Below, piece after piece: positions 36,931 to 47,428 of a stretch of DNA of 64,000 bases. The notes beneath the pieces were generated by a model. That model worked only from the letters and a program-made list of their open reading frames with translations. It made no database searches and was not told the origin of the DNA. This stretch comes from Acidobacteriota bacterium. Its GTDB lineage: Bacteria > Acidobacteriota > Terriglobia > UBA7540. Made by a program: the position numbers and the translations under genes. Each line of letters begins with the position of its first letter. The first letter of the stretch is position 1. The stretch lies in the NCBI GenBank assembly GCA_021838785.1, contig JAKCCV010000001.1, positions 248,001 to 312,000 of the forward strand, in the 5' to 3' direction.

Positions 36931-39126
36931 TCAAGGCCGGACGAGGCCGAGCTTGCGCATCCGCGACTGGAGGGTGGTGCGTTTCAAGCCCAGGAGGCGG
37001 GCGGCGCCGCTTGGGCCGCCGATAACCCATCGGGCTTGCTGAAGGGCGCGCAGGATGTGCTCCCGCTCGGCTTCCTGCAGCGTCACGGGATGCGCGGGCG
37101 GATCGGGCGTGAGCGGCGGCTGTCTCAGCTCGGAGAGGGGCAACCGCAGAGCCGGTCCGGGCGAAAGGATGACGGCGCGCTCAATCAAATTTTGGAGCTC
37201 GCGCACATTACCCGGCCACGGGTAGCGGATCAGTTCTTGGAGCACTTCGGTCGGGATGCTTTCAATTTGGCGATCCATCTGCCGAGCGTATTTTTGCGCG
37301 AAGTACCGGACGAGCAGAGGAATGTCTTCCGGGCGCTCGCGCAGGGGCGGGACGGTCAAAGGAAAGACACTGAGGCGGTAATAGAGATCAGAGCGAAAGA
37401 TGCCGGCCTGCACCATCTCCGCCAGGTTGCGGTTGGTGGCTGCTACCAGGCGAACATCGGTGCGAATGGTACGGACGCCGCCCAGCCGCTCAAACTCCTG
37501 CTCTTGCAAGACGCGCAAGAGCTTGGGTTGGAGTTCAAGAGGGATATCGCCCACTTCGTCCAAAAAGAGTGTGCCGCCGCTCGCCAACTCAAAGCGGCCG
37601 ATTTTTTGGGTCAGTGCGCCGGTGAACGCGCCGCGCTCGTGGCCAAACAGTTCGCTCTCCAGCAGGCCGGTGGGGATAGCGGCGCAGTTGAGCTTGACGA
37701 AGGCGCGTTCGCGGCGTCGGCTCAGGTTGTGGATGGCGCGGGCGATCAATTCCTTCCCCGTCCCCGTTTCACCCAGGATGAGGACCGTAGAATCGGTAGG
37801 GGCAACGGTTTCGACGTCGCGCAGCACGCGCTTGAGCGCGGCACTTTCTCCGATGATCTCCTCAAAATTGTACTCGGTGCGAATTTCATCTTCCAGGTAC
37901 AGTTTCTCCTCCGCCAATTTTTCTTTGAGGGCGGCAATCTGGCGGAATTGGAGGGCGTTTTCCATGGCAATGGCGATTTGGCCGGCCGCTTGAGTGAGAA
38001 AATCCAAGTCTCTCTGGGTAAGTGCGGGTCCGTGAGCGCGCCCCAGCAGGAGAGCGCCCAACAGGCGGCTGCGCCCCATGAGGGGCAGACAACAGCCATT
38101 CGGCGCACCGTCCCCGGAACCGGATCGCCGCAACATGGCCCTGAAGCCCTCAGACCAAAGAGGGCTTTGGGCATAGTCGGCGCGCGTTAAATCGAGCCGT
38201 AAGGTTTGACGCTTGGCAATGGCCTGGCCGAGAGGATCCTCGGTCGGACGAACGGAGGTCGGCGGCGGCAGGGGTCCGTCGCGATGCGGAATAGCGTACA
38301 CGCGCAAGGCGCCGGCGTCTTCGTCGAAGACAGCCAGCGCAGCTTCATCGCATTCCACGATGCGGCGCAGCGCTCGGCCAAGAGCGGAGCGCAGGTCGTC
38401 CAGCTCCAAGTGAGAGACCAAGGCATTGGTGATGTCGAGCAGGGCGCGAAGGCGGTCTCGTTCTTGCGCGAGTTGACGCTGATAGGATTCCAAACTCTCG
38501 GTGTTCAGCCCATTGTCCACGGCGAGCGCCACTTGGCGGGCCAGTTGAGTGAGTAATTTGAGATCCACGCCCGTATAAGCATTAGCTTGAGAACTGCCAA
38601 AGCCGAGCGTTCCAATGCGGCGCTGGGCGGTGGTCAACGGCAGAGAGCAGATGGATTTCACGCCGTGAGCGCGCAGCATGTCGAAGACCCTGGGAAAGCG
38701 CGGGTCGTTTTCGATGTTGGCAAGCACGAGCGGGGTCTGCCTTTCAAAGCTCCACCCGGCGGGCGACTCCTCGACCGTAAACTCCACCCCGGCCTCGACC
38801 TCGATGGGGAGGGCGCTCTCTAAAATGTGCAGCCGCATGGTGCGGCGCTCCGGCTCGTAAAGCATCAGGGTCAGGAAGTCATAGCGCACGACGCGGTGCA
38901 GCCGCGCCGCCAAATCGTGAAAGAGCGCTTTCAGGTCTCGGTGGGCGGCAATGGACTCGGAAACTTCCAAAAGCGAGGTGTGAGGGTCGCCGCCATGCGC
39001 CGTCGAGGAGGCGGAACCGGATCGGGCGAAGCGGGGCGAGCGAGGCCGTACGGGCACTCGCGGAGATTGCTCGCGTTTTCCTGACCGAGGCGATGAGGAA
39101 GCGGATGAAGCTCGGCGCCGGCTCAT
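36931..39126 (-). CDS. Sigma-54-dependent transcriptional activator with two GAF domains
   Basis: This 731-residue FhlA-like activator has two GAF sensor domains (about 50-205 and 225-390), a coiled linker, and an AAA+ domain (about 422-655). The AAA+ domain has Walker A GETGTGKE (452-459), the sigma-54 contact loop GAFTGA (499-504) and Walker B TLFLDEVGD (519-527). A Fis-type helix-turn-helix (about 685-728, GAARLLGLKRTTLQSRMRKLG) ends it. It should activate sigma-54 promoters on a small-molecule signal. The efflux operon begins 210 bp downstream with repeated motifs between, so that operon is the likely target. No phosphorylatable receiver domain is present. Confidence 0.93.
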   Translation of the reverse strand: MSRRRASSASSSPRSGKREQSPRVPVRPRSPRFARSGSASSTAHGGDPHTSLLEVSESIAAHRDLKALFHDLAARLHRVVRYDFLTLMLYEPERRTMRLHILESALPIEVEAGVEFTVEESPAGWSFERQTPLVLANIENDPRFPRVFDMLRAHGVKSICSLPLTTAQRRIGTLGFGSSQANAYTGVDLKLLTQLARQVALAVDNGLNTESLESYQRQLAQERDRLRALLDITNALVSHLELDDLRSALGRALRRIVECDEAALAVFDEDAGALRVYAIPHRDGPLPPPTSVRPTEDPLGQAIAKRQTLRLDLTRADYAQSPLWSEGFRAMLRRSGSGDGAPNGCCLPLMGRSRLLGALLLGRAHGPALTQRDLDFLTQAAGQIAIAMENALQFRQIAALKEKLAEEKLYLEDEIRTEYNFEEIIGESAALKRVLRDVETVAPTDSTVLILGETGTGKELIARAIHNLSRRRERAFVKLNCAAIPTGLLESELFGHERGAFTGALTQKIGRFELASGGTLFLDEVGDIPLELQPKLLRVLQEQEFERLGGVRTIRTDVRLVAATNRNLAEMVQAGIFRSDLYYRLSVFPLTVPPLRERPEDIPLLVRYFAQKYARQMDRQIESIPTEVLQELIRYPWPGNVRELQNLIERAVILSPGPALRLPLSELRQPPLTPDPPAHPVTLQEAEREHILRALQQARWVIGGPSGAARLLGLKRTTLQSRMRKLGLVRP

Positions 39127-39511
39127 GCTTTTGAGATTAGCATCTCAGGAGGGTTGGGTCGAGTTCGCCGGTGATGCAGGCAAGTGACCGGCTCTACCCG
39201 AACAGGGTGGCCATCTCGCTTGGCAAGAACCCATTGTGCAAGGTAGCCGCCGAGCCGCCGAGCGCTGACGGCGCCCCCCATTTGATGCCAAGCCGCCGCC
39301 AGAGCCGCGCCGGAATCACAATCTATCCCTTCGAGGTCCTTCCCTCGTTGGAATCTTCACGGTAGGAACTTCGCCCAATTCAATGCAGTGCTGGGAGATG
39401 TCAGCCAAATACGGAATGTCCTGCCAACGGGAGCCGGAAGCAGAGCTCACCGTGTGGTGCGGGTCGGGCCAGGGCAGTGCTCCGGGGTGAAGGTTCGTGC
39501 GGTCGCGCGAA
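39127..39511. other. Intergenic region upstream of the activator gene
   Basis: These 385 bp between the activator start and the rho stop contain only short frames without support. No hairpin terminator after rho or promoter boxes for the activator are convincing. Confidence 0.4.
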
Positions 39512-40858
39512 CTAGCGGCTGCCGTTGCTCATGGAAGCAAGGAATTGGGCGTTGGTTTGGGTCTTCGACAGCTTGTCAATAATCAGTTCCATGCTCTCGA
39601 CCGGGGATAGCGGGCTGAGCACTTTGCGCAGCACCCAGATGCGGTTGAGCTCGTCCTTGGGGACCAGCAATTCTTCCTTTCGCGTGCCCGATTTATTGAT
39701 GTCAATGGCCGGGAAGACGCGCTTTTCGACCAGCTTGCGGTCAAGATTGATTTCCATGTTGCCGGTGCCTTTGAATTCTTCGAAGATCACGTCGTCCATG
39801 CGACTGCCGGTGTCAATGAGGGCGGTGGCGATGATGGTCAAGCTGCCGCCTTCCTCGATGTTGCGGGCTGAGCCGAAGAAGCGTTTGGGGCGTTGCAAGG
39901 CGTTGGAGTCCACACCGCCCGAGAGCACCTTGCCGGAAGGCGGCACGACGGTGTTGTAAGCGCGGGCCAGCCGCGTGATCGAGTCGAGCAGGATGACCAC
40001 GTCGCGCTTGTGCTCGACCAGGCGCTTGGCCTTCTCAATCACCATTTCCGCCACCTGAACGTGGCGTGCCGCCGGTTCGTCGAAGGTTGAGCTGATGACT
40101 TCGCCCTTGACGGTGCGCTGCATGTCGGTGACTTCTTCCGGGCGCTCGTCAATCAGCAGCACGATGAGGGTGATTTCGGGATGATTGGTCGTGATGGAAT
40201 TGGCGATGCACTGAAGCAGCATGGTCTTGCCGGTGCGGGGCGGAGAGACAATCAATCCGCGCTGACCCTTGCCGATGGGCGTCAATAGGTCGAGAACGCG
40301 CGCCGAAATGTTGTCTTTGGTGGTCTCCAGGCGAATGCGCTCCTGCGGGTACAGGGGGGTTAAGTTGTCGAAAAAGATCTTGTTGCGAGCCTCGTCGGGC
40401 GGCTCAAAGTTGATGGCCTCGACCTTAATGAGGGCAAAATAGCGCTCGCCTTCTTTGGGCGGACGGATTTGTCCGGAGACCGTGTCGCCGGTGCGCAGGT
40501 CGAACTTGCGGATCTGAGAGGGCGAGACGTAAATGTCATCGGGACCCGGCAAATAGTTATAGTCGGGGGCGCGGAGAAAGCCAAAGCCATCCGGCAGGCA
40601 CTCGAGCACGCCCTCGGAGAAGATCAATCCCGCCTTTTCGGTCTGCGCCTGGAGGATCTTAAAAATCAGCTCCTGCTTGCGCATGCCGGTGGCGCCCACC
40701 ACGCCCAGGTCCTTGGCCACCTGGGTGAGCGTGGTGATATTCATCTCCTTCAGCTTGGCGATGTCGAGGATTTCCGCGTCTTTTAGTTCCTCGATCTTTT
40801 CTTCCTGAATTTCGGGTTTTTCTTCGTGTTCTTCCTGCTGTTGTTTTCGCACAGGCAT
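39512..40858 (-). CDS. rho: Transcription termination factor Rho
   Basis: This 448-residue hexameric RNA helicase ends transcription. An acidic, glutamine-rich N-terminal extension (1-35) precedes the Rho N-domain (about 36-75) and the RNA-binding cold-shock-like domain (about 80-155), with [16 protein letters not shown] and [10 protein letters not shown]. The ATPase has Walker A SPPRTGKT (205-212), [12 protein letters not shown] and the [17 protein letters not shown] segment, with the secondary RNA-site loops conserved. The start is the ATG at 40858. It is a single-gene unit here, with 300 bp to lon and 385 bp to the activator gene. Confidence 0.97.
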   Translation of the reverse strand: MPVRKQQQEEHEEKPEIQEEKIEELKDAEILDIAKLKEMNITTLTQVAKDLGVVGATGMRKQELIFKILQAQTEKAGLIFSEGVLECLPDGFGFLRAPDYNYLPGPDDIYVSPSQIRKFDLRTGDTVSGQIRPPKEGERYFALIKVEAINFEPPDEARNKIFFDNLTPLYPQERIRLETTKDNISARVLDLLTPIGKGQRGLIVSPPRTGKTMLLQCIANSITTNHPEITLIVLLIDERPEEVTDMQRTVKGEVISSTFDEPAARHVQVAEMVIEKAKRLVEHKRDVVILLDSITRLARAYNTVVPPSGKVLSGGVDSNALQRPKRFFGSARNIEEGGSLTIIATALIDTGSRMDDVIFEEFKGTGNMEINLDRKLVEKRVFPAIDINKSGTRKEELLVPKDELNRIWVLRKVLSPLSPVESMELIIDKLSKTQTNAQFLASMSNGSR

Positions 40859-41158
40859 AAAGCACTCTCAAATTCCGGGTGAAATTCCGAGCCCGCAAAG
40901 GGCCGGTGGGTCAACCAAAGGTGGCCGTGGTGTTTCCAGGCAAGCCGTTACAGTTCACGCTGCGGGCACGAACCGCAGAGGGCGCGCCCACCTAGAGCAT
41001 CCACAACCATCCTCGCTCTTCGTTCTGGGTATTAATCCTGAATGCACAGCGGATGATTTAGCCTTCAAGGTCTGACGATTCGCCGCGTCGCTCTCAAGCC
41101 GACCGGAGACGCCGCACCGTGGCGGGATGATCGCTTCGGGTTTCGAAAGAACCTCTCT
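40859..41158. other. Intergenic region between lon and rho
   Basis: These 300 bp follow the end of the tig-clpP-clpX-lon operon and precede rho on the same strand. They must hold the rho promoter, and possibly an autoregulatory leader, but I see no box pair or stem good enough to place. Confidence 0.4.
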
Positions 41159-43588
41159 TCAGTTGGTCAACGATTCGCGGTCGGGCCGTGCTTCGGGTTC
41201 AAGCGACGCTGCTTCGGCGGGTTCGGCGCCGAGCGGCGCGACGGCAGTGAGCTTGTGCTCCAATGCCAGGTCAAGCACTTCATCCATGTTCTCGACGAAT
41301 CGGATGGCCAAAGCCTCCTGAATATTCGCCGGAATCTCGCTCAAATCCTTTTCGTTGTCCCGCGGCAGAACGACGGTTCGGTTGCCGGCCCGCAGAGCGG
41401 CCAGAACCTTTTCCTTGACGCCGCCGATGGGCAAGACCTTGCCGCGCAGGGTGATTTCGCCCGTCATGGCGATTTCCCGGCGCACAGGGATCTTGGTCAA
41501 CGCGCTGACGAGGGCCGTCGCCAAGGTGATGCCGGCCGAAGGCCCATCCTTCGGGATGGCGCCTTCCGGGACGTGAATGTGAACATCCAAGCTGCGATAG
41601 AAATCCGGCAGCAATCCCCAGCGCGTCGCGCGCGACCGGACATAGCTGAGGGCCGCCTGAGCCGATTCCTGCATGACATCGCCGAGTTTGCCGGTGAGGG
41701 TCAGCTTGCCCTTGCCGTGCATGACGGTAGCTTCGATGTTCAAAATCTGACCGCCGGTTTCCGTCCATGCGAGGCCCGTCGCCAAGCCCACTTCGTTTTT
41801 CTCCTCCGCCGAGGTATCACGGAACTTGACCACCCCGAGGTAGTCTTGCAGGTCTTCTGGCCGCAGGGTGATGGCCACGTCCTGACCTTGCTGCACTACC
41901 TTGCGGGCAACCTTGCGGCAGACATTGGCGATTTCGCGCTCCAGGTTGCGGACCCCCGCCTCGCGCGTATAACTGCGAATGATGGCCAGCAGAGCCTCAT
42001 CGGTAAAAGTGAGTTGGGATTCCTTCAGTCCGGTCGCATCGCGTTGCTTGCGCACCAAAAACCGCTTGGCAATTTCCAGTTTTTCCTGCTCGGTGTAGCC
42101 GGAGAGCCGCAAAATCTCCATGCGATCCTGAAGCGGCTGCGGAATGGTGTGGATGACGTTGGCGGTCGTGATGAAAAAAACCTTGGACAAATCGTACTCC
42201 ACGTCCAGGTAATGGTCCATGAACATGTGGTTCTGCTCAGGGTCCAAAACCTCCAGCAGGGCGGCGGAAGGATCGCCACGAAAATCCATGCTCATTTTGT
42301 CCACTTCATCCAGCAAGAACACTGGGTTGGTGGTTCCTGCCTTCTTCATCATCTGGATAATTTGCCCGGGAAGCGCGCCGATATAGGTTCGACGATGGCC
42401 GCGAATCTCCGCCTCATCGCGGACGCCGCCTAGCGAGAGCCGGACAAACTTGCGCCCGGTGGCACGGGCGATGGAGCGGCCGAGCGACGTTTTGCCGACG
42501 CCCGGCGGTCCCACAAAGCACAGAATCGAGCCCTTGGGCGTTTTGACCAGCTGGCGCACCGCCAAAAATTCCAGGATGCGCTCTTTGATTTTCTCAAGGC
42601 CGTAGTGATCCTCTTCCAGAATCTTTTCCGCCCGGCGGATATCGCGAATCTCCTTGGATTTCTTCTTCCAGGGCATCGCCAATAGCCAGTCGAGATAGTT
42701 ACGAGAGACCGTGGATTCGGCCGACATGGGCGGCATCTGCTCGAGTCGGCGTAACTCGGCAAGCGCTTTCTCATGGGCGTCCTGAGTCATCCCGGCGGCC
42801 TCGATTTTTTTCTTCAATTCCTCGATTTCGTTTTTTTCGTTGCGACCCAATTCTTTCTGAATGGCTTTGATCTTCTCCTGCAGGTAATACTCGCGTTGGG
42901 CACGCTCCATCTGCCGCTTGACCCGCCCCTGAATGGTGCGATCCACGTTGAGCTTCTCAATCTCGATATCCAGGAGATCAGCCACGCGGTTGAGTCGCTC
43001 CACGGGGTCGAAAAGCTCCAGCAACTCCTGCTTCTCTTCGACGCTCACGTTCAAGTTGGCGGCAATCGTGTCAGAGAATTTGCCGATCTCTTCCACTTTG
43101 GCTGCCGCAATCATGGTTTCGTAGTTGAGGCTTTGCGACAGCTTGACGTATTGCTCAAACAGCGAGGTGACGCGCTGCACCAACTGCTCGAGGCTGGGGG
43201 TGCTGACGACGCGGTAACTGCTGATCTTGACCGAAACGCGATAGAATCCCTCTTCGCTCGAGACTTTGAGAATTTTCCCGCGCTCGACCCCTTCCACCAA
43301 TACCTTGATATTGCCGTCGGGCAGCTTGAGGCTCTGAATGATGTTGGCGACGGTGCCAACCTGATAGATGTCCTGCGGCTTGGGATCCTCGACCGCCCCG
43401 TCATGCTGAGTGGCCAAAAAGATTTTCCCATCGCCCGCCAAAGCGGCTTCCAGCGCCCGAATCGAATTCTCGCGGCCCACCACAAACGGGGTCATCATGT
43501 AGGGAAAGATGACCACTTCCCGAATCGGCATCATGGGCAGCATTCGCGTTTCGTTTTTTTCTCGACCGGAGAACATCGGCGTATCCAT
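41159..43588 (-). CDS. lon: ATP-dependent protease La (Lon)
   Basis: This 809-residue LonA protease degrades damaged and regulatory proteins. The N-terminal substrate domain (about 15-210) and coiled coil (215-290) precede the AAA+ module, with Walker A GPPGVGKT (360-367) and LLDEVDKM. The protease domain has the catalytic Ser in DGPSAGIT (S684) and the Lys in GGVKEK (K727). The start ATG shares one base with the clpX stop in TAATG (43586-43590), so translation is coupled. The tail is acidic and Ala-rich. It is the last gene of the quality-control operon. Confidence 0.97.
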   Translation of the reverse strand: MDTPMFSGREKNETRMLPMMPIREVVIFPYMMTPFVVGRENSIRALEAALAGDGKIFLATQHDGAVEDPKPQDIYQVGTVANIIQSLKLPDGNIKVLVEGVERGKILKVSSEEGFYRVSVKISSYRVVSTPSLEQLVQRVTSLFEQYVKLSQSLNYETMIAAAKVEEIGKFSDTIAANLNVSVEEKQELLELFDPVERLNRVADLLDIEIEKLNVDRTIQGRVKRQMERAQREYYLQEKIKAIQKELGRNEKNEIEELKKKIEAAGMTQDAHEKALAELRRLEQMPPMSAESTVSRNYLDWLLAMPWKKKSKEIRDIRRAEKILEEDHYGLEKIKERILEFLAVRQLVKTPKGSILCFVGPPGVGKTSLGRSIARATGRKFVRLSLGGVRDEAEIRGHRRTYIGALPGQIIQMMKKAGTTNPVFLLDEVDKMSMDFRGDPSAALLEVLDPEQNHMFMDHYLDVEYDLSKVFFITTANVIHTIPQPLQDRMEILRLSGYTEQEKLEIAKRFLVRKQRDATGLKESQLTFTDEALLAIIRSYTREAGVRNLEREIANVCRKVARKVVQQGQDVAITLRPEDLQDYLGVVKFRDTSAEEKNEVGLATGLAWTETGGQILNIEATVMHGKGKLTLTGKLGDVMQESAQAALSYVRSRATRWGLLPDFYRSLDVHIHVPEGAIPKDGPSAGITLATALVSALTKIPVRREIAMTGEITLRGKVLPIGGVKEKVLAALRAGNRTVVLPRDNEKDLSEIPANIQEALAIRFVENMDEVLDLALEHKLTAVAPLGAEPAEAASLEPEARPDRESLTN

Positions 43589-44850
43589 TAGCTGGCCTTC
43601 TCGAAGAGTAGCGGGTCGAAAGCAATCTCGCGCTTGCGAACCATCTCTTCGGTCACCACAAACTCCCGCATCTTGCGCTGGCTGGGAAGATGGTACATCA
43701 GATCGAGCATCAAATCTTCCAGAATCATGCGCAGCCCGCGCGCTCCGAGCTTGCGCTCGAGGGACTGGTCGGCCACGGCGTGCAAGGCCCCTTCGGAAAA
43801 GATGAGCTTCACGTTCTCATACTCGAACAATCGCTGATACTGACGGATGAGCGCGTTTTTGGGTTCCGTCAGAATCTTGACCAGGGCGGTGGCATCGAGA
43901 TCGTGCAGCACGCCCACCACCGGCAGCCGGCCCACAAACTCCGGTATCAGCCCGTAGCGGATCAGGTCCATGGGCAGCACTTGCTCGAGCAGGCCGGTGT
44001 TCCGTCTTTCGGGGCTGAGCGGCTCCGCTCCTTGCTCCGTGTGAAAGCCCATGGCCCGCTTGCCCAATCGGCGCTCAATAATTTTTTCTAGCCCCACGAA
44101 CGCTCCGCCGCAGATAAACAGAATGTCCGTCGTATCCACGGGGGTGAATTCCTGATGCGGATGTTTGCGGCCGCCCTGCGGCGGCACGTTGGCAACGGTT
44201 CCTTCCAAGATTTTTAGCAGAGCTTGCTGGACGCCCTCGCCCGAAACGTCGCGAGTGATGGAGGGGTTTTCATCCTTTTTAGAAATTTTGTCAATCTCGT
44301 CAATATAGATAATGCCCTGCTGCGCTCGTTGCACGTCGCCTTGAGCGTTTTGCAACAGTTTCAGGATAATGTTTTCCACATCCTCGCCCACATAACCGGC
44401 CTCGGTGAGCGTGGTCGCATCCACGATGGCAAAGGGGACATCGAGCAAACGCGCCAGCGTCTGAGCCAGGAGAGTTTTTCCGGTTCCGGTCGGTCCAATG
44501 AGGAGGATGTTCGATTTGGTCAGTTCCACATCGCTCCGTACACGGCCCAAGAGAATCCGCTTGTAATGGTTATAGACGGCGACGGCCAGCTTCTTTTTGG
44601 TCTTTTCCTGGCCGATCACGTACTCATCCACGAAGCGTTTCACTTCCATCGGCCGGGGCAGCTTCGCCTGCGGCGTGGACACGGGGCCGGGGCGGTCTTC
44701 TTCGAGGATGGTGTTGCACAGCGCCACACATTCATCGCAGATGTAGGCACGCGGATGGTCGCCCGGCGAGGAGATCAGTTTGCCCACAGCCTCCTGGGTC
44801 TTCTGGCAGAAGGAGCAGCGAAGGACTTCATCGGACGCCACGCGCTTCAT
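43588..44850 (-). CDS. clpX: ClpX, unfoldase subunit of ClpXP
   Basis: This 420-residue AAA+ unfoldase feeds substrates to ClpP. The zinc-binding domain has C12/C15 and C38/C41. Walker A is GPTGTGKT (119-126) and the pore loop is GYVG (152-155). The ClpP-docking tripeptide, IGF in most ClpX, reads MGF (267-269) in [22 protein letters not shown]-like and GARGLR sensor 2 motifs follow. It lies 15 bp downstream of clpP and overlaps lon by one base. The conservative Ile-to-Met change in the loop should not prevent docking. Confidence 0.97.
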   Translation of the reverse strand: MKRVASDEVLRCSFCQKTQEAVGKLISSPGDHPRAYICDECVALCNTILEEDRPGPVSTPQAKLPRPMEVKRFVDEYVIGQEKTKKKLAVAVYNHYKRILLGRVRSDVELTKSNILLIGPTGTGKTLLAQTLARLLDVPFAIVDATTLTEAGYVGEDVENIILKLLQNAQGDVQRAQQGIIYIDEIDKISKKDENPSITRDVSGEGVQQALLKILEGTVANVPPQGGRKHPHQEFTPVDTTDILFICGGAFVGLEKIIERRLGKRAMGFHTEQGAEPLSPERRNTGLLEQVLPMDLIRYGLIPEFVGRLPVVGVLHDLDATALVKILTEPKNALIRQYQRLFEYENVKLIFSEGALHAVADQSLERKLGARGLRMILEDLMLDLMYHLPSQRKMREFVVTEEMVRKREIAFDPLLFEKAS

Positions 44851-44865
44851 GGCCGGGCCCTCCGC

Positions 44866-45471
44866 CTATTTGTGCTTGTAGATAATCTCATCCACAATGC
44901 CATATTCGTGCGCCTGCTGGGCGCTCATCCAAAAGTCGCGTTCCACGTCCCGCTCGATCTTTTCAACCGGCTGACCGGTGTGCTTGGCCATGATTTCATT
45001 CAAACTGGCCCGGATGCGAAGAATTTCACGGGCATGGATATCAATGTCCGTCGCTTGGCCGGAAAGCCCGCCCATGGTCGGCTGGTGAATGAGGACGCGG
45101 GAGTTGGGCAGAGCGAAGCGTTTGCCGGGCGTGCCGGCGGAAAGCAGAAGCGCGGCAATGCTCGCCGCTTGCCCGATGCAGATCGTCGCCACGTCGGGCC
45201 GAATAAACTGCATGGTGTCATAGATGGCCATGCCGGCCGTCACCACGCCGCCCGGAGAATTGATGTAGAGTGAAACATCCTTTTCAGGATCCTCGGCCTC
45301 CAGGAACAGCAACTGCGCGGTTACCAAATTGGCCACGTTGTCGTCAATGGGCGTGCCGATGAAGATGATGTTATCACGCAGCAGACGCGAGTAAATATCA
45401 TAAGCTCGCTCCCCTCGATTGGTCTGTTCGACCACCATGGGGATCAGGGTCATGCTGGGTTGATCGTTCAT
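44866..45471 (-). CDS. clpP: ATP-dependent Clp protease proteolytic subunit
   Basis: This 201-residue serine protease forms the ClpP barrel. The catalytic triad is complete: Ser104 in [10 protein letters not shown], His129 in LIHQP, and Asp179 in IERDVERD. The N-terminal propeptide-like segment before about residue 13 is short. The start ATG at 45471 lies 15 bp after trigger factor, and clpX begins 15 bp later. It is the only clpP in the window, and so the likely partner of ClpX and possibly of the single-module Clp ATPase at 50470. Confidence 0.98.
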   Translation of the reverse strand: MNDQPSMTLIPMVVEQTNRGERAYDIYSRLLRDNIIFIGTPIDDNVANLVTAQLLFLEAEDPEKDVSLYINSPGGVVTAGMAIYDTMQFIRPDVATICIGQAASIAALLLSAGTPGKRFALPNSRVLIHQPTMGGLSGQATDIDIHAREILRIRASLNEIMAKHTGQPVEKIERDVERDFWMSAQQAHEYGIVDEIIYKHK

Positions 45472-45486
45472 AGCTGTTCCGTGGAA

Positions 45487-46788
45487 TTAGCCCTCGGCCG
45501 CCGAAGTCGTTGGCTGTCCCTCTCGCTGAATCTTGGCGTTCTGGTAGATAAAGTCAAGGGCTTTCTGGGCGCGGCGAGTAGATTTCAGTGTATCCAGTCG
45601 CCCCTCCTGTGTCAAGCGCGTTTTCATGGCTGCCGGAGCTTCATGGGTTTCCGAGGCCAGACGGCGAATCCAATCGTCCAACTCCTCTTCCGAGACGCTA
45701 ATCTTTTCCGCCTCGGCGATCTTCTCCAAGATCAGCGAGGCGCGGGCTTCTCGCTCGGCTTCCGCACGGGCATCCTCCCGGATTTTTCCCCAATCCACGT
45801 TCAAGGCTCGTGGATCCACCCCTTGCACAAAAAGCTGATTTAAAACTTTTTCCATCTTCTTGTCCAGTTCGGCTTCCACCAAAACCACCGGAACCGGAAA
45901 CGGGTGAGCATCAATCAATTGCTCCAGCAGTTTCCGTTTACTTTCCGCCTCGGCCTGGCGCTTTTTGCGTTGGGTCAAATCCTCGCGTAGTTTGGCTCGG
46001 AGTTCATCCAGTGTCTGGAATTCGCTCACGGACTTGGCCAGTTCGTCGTCGGCAGGCGGCACCACCTTCTTTTTGACGCTGAGGACTTCGACCGCGTAGC
46101 GCACCGTCTTGCCCGTCAAGGTGGGGTGGGGGTAATCGGCAGGATAGTGAACGTCGAACTCACGCTTATCCCCGGCCTTCGTGCCGCGCAGGTTCTCGCT
46201 AAAAGCCGGCACGGTTCCGGAATCACCGAGGCGGATGGTGGCCTCCTGTGTTTCCTTCGGCGGCACGCCTTCGCCGTCAGCCCCGGACAGAGCCTGATAA
46301 TGAACCAGAACTTCGTCGCCATCTTCAGCCCCGCGATCTTCGACCGGCTCGAAGATTGCAGCCTGCTCTTGGAGCCCCTTCACCGCCTGATCGAGATCCT
46401 CCTCGGTCACCGCCGCCGGCGTCTCCGCAATCTCCAGTCCTTTGTAATTGCCAAGCTCGAACTCAGGCAGGACTTCAAACGAGGCTTTGAAGGTGAGCGG
46501 CTGATCGTCCTCAAACTTCAAATCGGCGAAGCGAGGCCGACCAATCACCGAAATCTTCTGACCCTTGACCGTGTCCTCAAAGTACTTTGGAACGAGCGAT
46601 TGCAGAATCTCGTCGCGGATGTTCTCTCGAAAATGCCGGCGCACCAACGCCACCGGCGCTTTGCCAGGGCGGAAGCCGGGAATGCGGGCCACGCGCCGAT
46701 ATTGGCCCGTCACCGTTTCGGTCTCGCGGCGCACCACTTCGGCGGGAATTTCAATAACTAGTTCTCGCTTACAAGTATCAGCGTCCAC
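45487..46788 (-). CDS. tig: Trigger factor
   Basis: This 433-residue chaperone binds the ribosome exit tunnel and folds nascent chains. The ribosome-binding motif GFRPGK is at residues 38-43. An FKBP-like isomerase domain follows (about 150-240, with DGDEVLVHYQAL), then a long charged helical C-domain (about 250-420). It starts at a GTG at 46788 and is the first gene of tig-clpP-clpX-lon, transcribed from a near-consensus promoter at 46953-46980. Confidence 0.96.
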   Translation of the reverse strand: MDADTCKRELVIEIPAEVVRRETETVTGQYRRVARIPGFRPGKAPVALVRRHFRENIRDEILQSLVPKYFEDTVKGQKISVIGRPRFADLKFEDDQPLTFKASFEVLPEFELGNYKGLEIAETPAAVTEEDLDQAVKGLQEQAAIFEPVEDRGAEDGDEVLVHYQALSGADGEGVPPKETQEATIRLGDSGTVPAFSENLRGTKAGDKREFDVHYPADYPHPTLTGKTVRYAVEVLSVKKKVVPPADDELAKSVSEFQTLDELRAKLREDLTQRKKRQAEAESKRKLLEQLIDAHPFPVPVVLVEAELDKKMEKVLNQLFVQGVDPRALNVDWGKIREDARAEAEREARASLILEKIAEAEKISVSEEELDDWIRRLASETHEAPAAMKTRLTQEGRLDTLKSTRRAQKALDFIYQNAKIQREGQPTTSAAEG

Positions 46789-46952
46789 TGTTTGCCGCGC
46801 TCATATCTGAAGGTGGAGTTGAATGGTGAGAAACCCCGTGCTCAAGACCCGATGAGCTGTCCAGTCGAGGAGAGCGCCCAGTCTGGAAGCCTTCCGCCCT
46901 TCGCTCACTGCCGACCACCATCGCCGCGGGCTACCTAAAGCTCCCACACGCC

Positions 46953-46980
46953 AGTATAGCACACCCTCTCGACATGTCAA
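46953..46980 (-). promoter_or_regulatory. Strong sigma-70 promoter of the tig-clpP-clpX-lon operon
   Basis: On the minus strand TTGACA (46980-46975), a 16-bp spacer and TATACT (46958-46953). The -35 box is perfect and the -10 box matches five of six. The leader before the tig GTG would be about 158 bases. No CIRCE or other heat-shock operator is seen beside it. Confidence 0.72.
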
Positions 46981-47131
46981 CGCGGCCGCGCATATTCGAT
47001 TCCCTTGAGCGCCTGCTCAGAGCCTGCGATGGCGCAGGAGCAAATCATGACAACTTCGACCACCCGAGACGCTGAGTGTAAGCGTGGCAGAGCCAGCCTG
47101 GCGGGTCCAAAGCAGGTTACAGTACTGCAGT

Positions 47132-47160
47132 CGCGGCACGGCCAGGATGGCCGTGCCGCG
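47132..47160. repeat. REP-like perfect palindrome
   Basis: CGCGGCACGGCCA (47132-47144) and TGGCCGTGCCGCG (47148-47160) are perfect 13-bp inverted arms around GGA. It lies between tig and the iron-sulfur repair gene. Such GC-rich stems are typical of dispersed REP-type elements, but this window holds only one copy. It could also work as a bidirectional transcript stabiliser. A smaller stem, CCTGCG-ATGG-CGCAGG, is at 47023-47038. Confidence 0.6.
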
Positions 47161-47213
47161 AACACCCACAGGACGCACGTGCCACATCGCGGGATTGCAA
47201 AGAGGAGCTAAAC

Positions 47214-47381
47214 ATGCCAGAGTGGCCGCTTGGTGCGCCCGAATTGAGACGTCTGCGATCACGTAGCGGAGGCTATGCCGGCGGGCGAAATCGTGCGACT
47301 TTGGTCATAGCAATTCCCGGCGGAATCCTTCATGCTGAGGCTGTGAATCTCCGTGGATGGAGGGGCGCGCGGGCCGGCTGA
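47214..47381 (+). CDS. Possible 55-codon leader ORF upstream of the iron-sulfur repair gene
   Basis: An ATG at 47214 with a good ribosome binding site (GAGGAG at 47202-47207, spacing six) opens 55 codons to a TGA at 47379. The product is basic and has no recognisable motif. It lies 47 bp before the RIC gene, so it could be a leader peptide, or chance. Weak support. Confidence 0.2.
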   Translation: MPEWPLGAPELRRLRSRSGGYAGGRNRATLVIAIPGGILHAEAVNLRGWRGARAG

Positions 47382-47428
47382 GTTTCGTCAAGGAGGCAAG
47401 CGCGTCAGACCCAAAAGGAGCAGGCGAC

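Noticed and set aside
36841-38190. 449-codon plus-strand frame inside the sigma-54 activator gene
   Set aside because: It is antisense to clear GAF and AAA+ coding sequence and its translation has no motif.
41255-42433. 392-codon plus-strand frame inside lon
   Set aside because: Antisense to unmistakable Lon protein sequence; caused by GC-rich codon bias.
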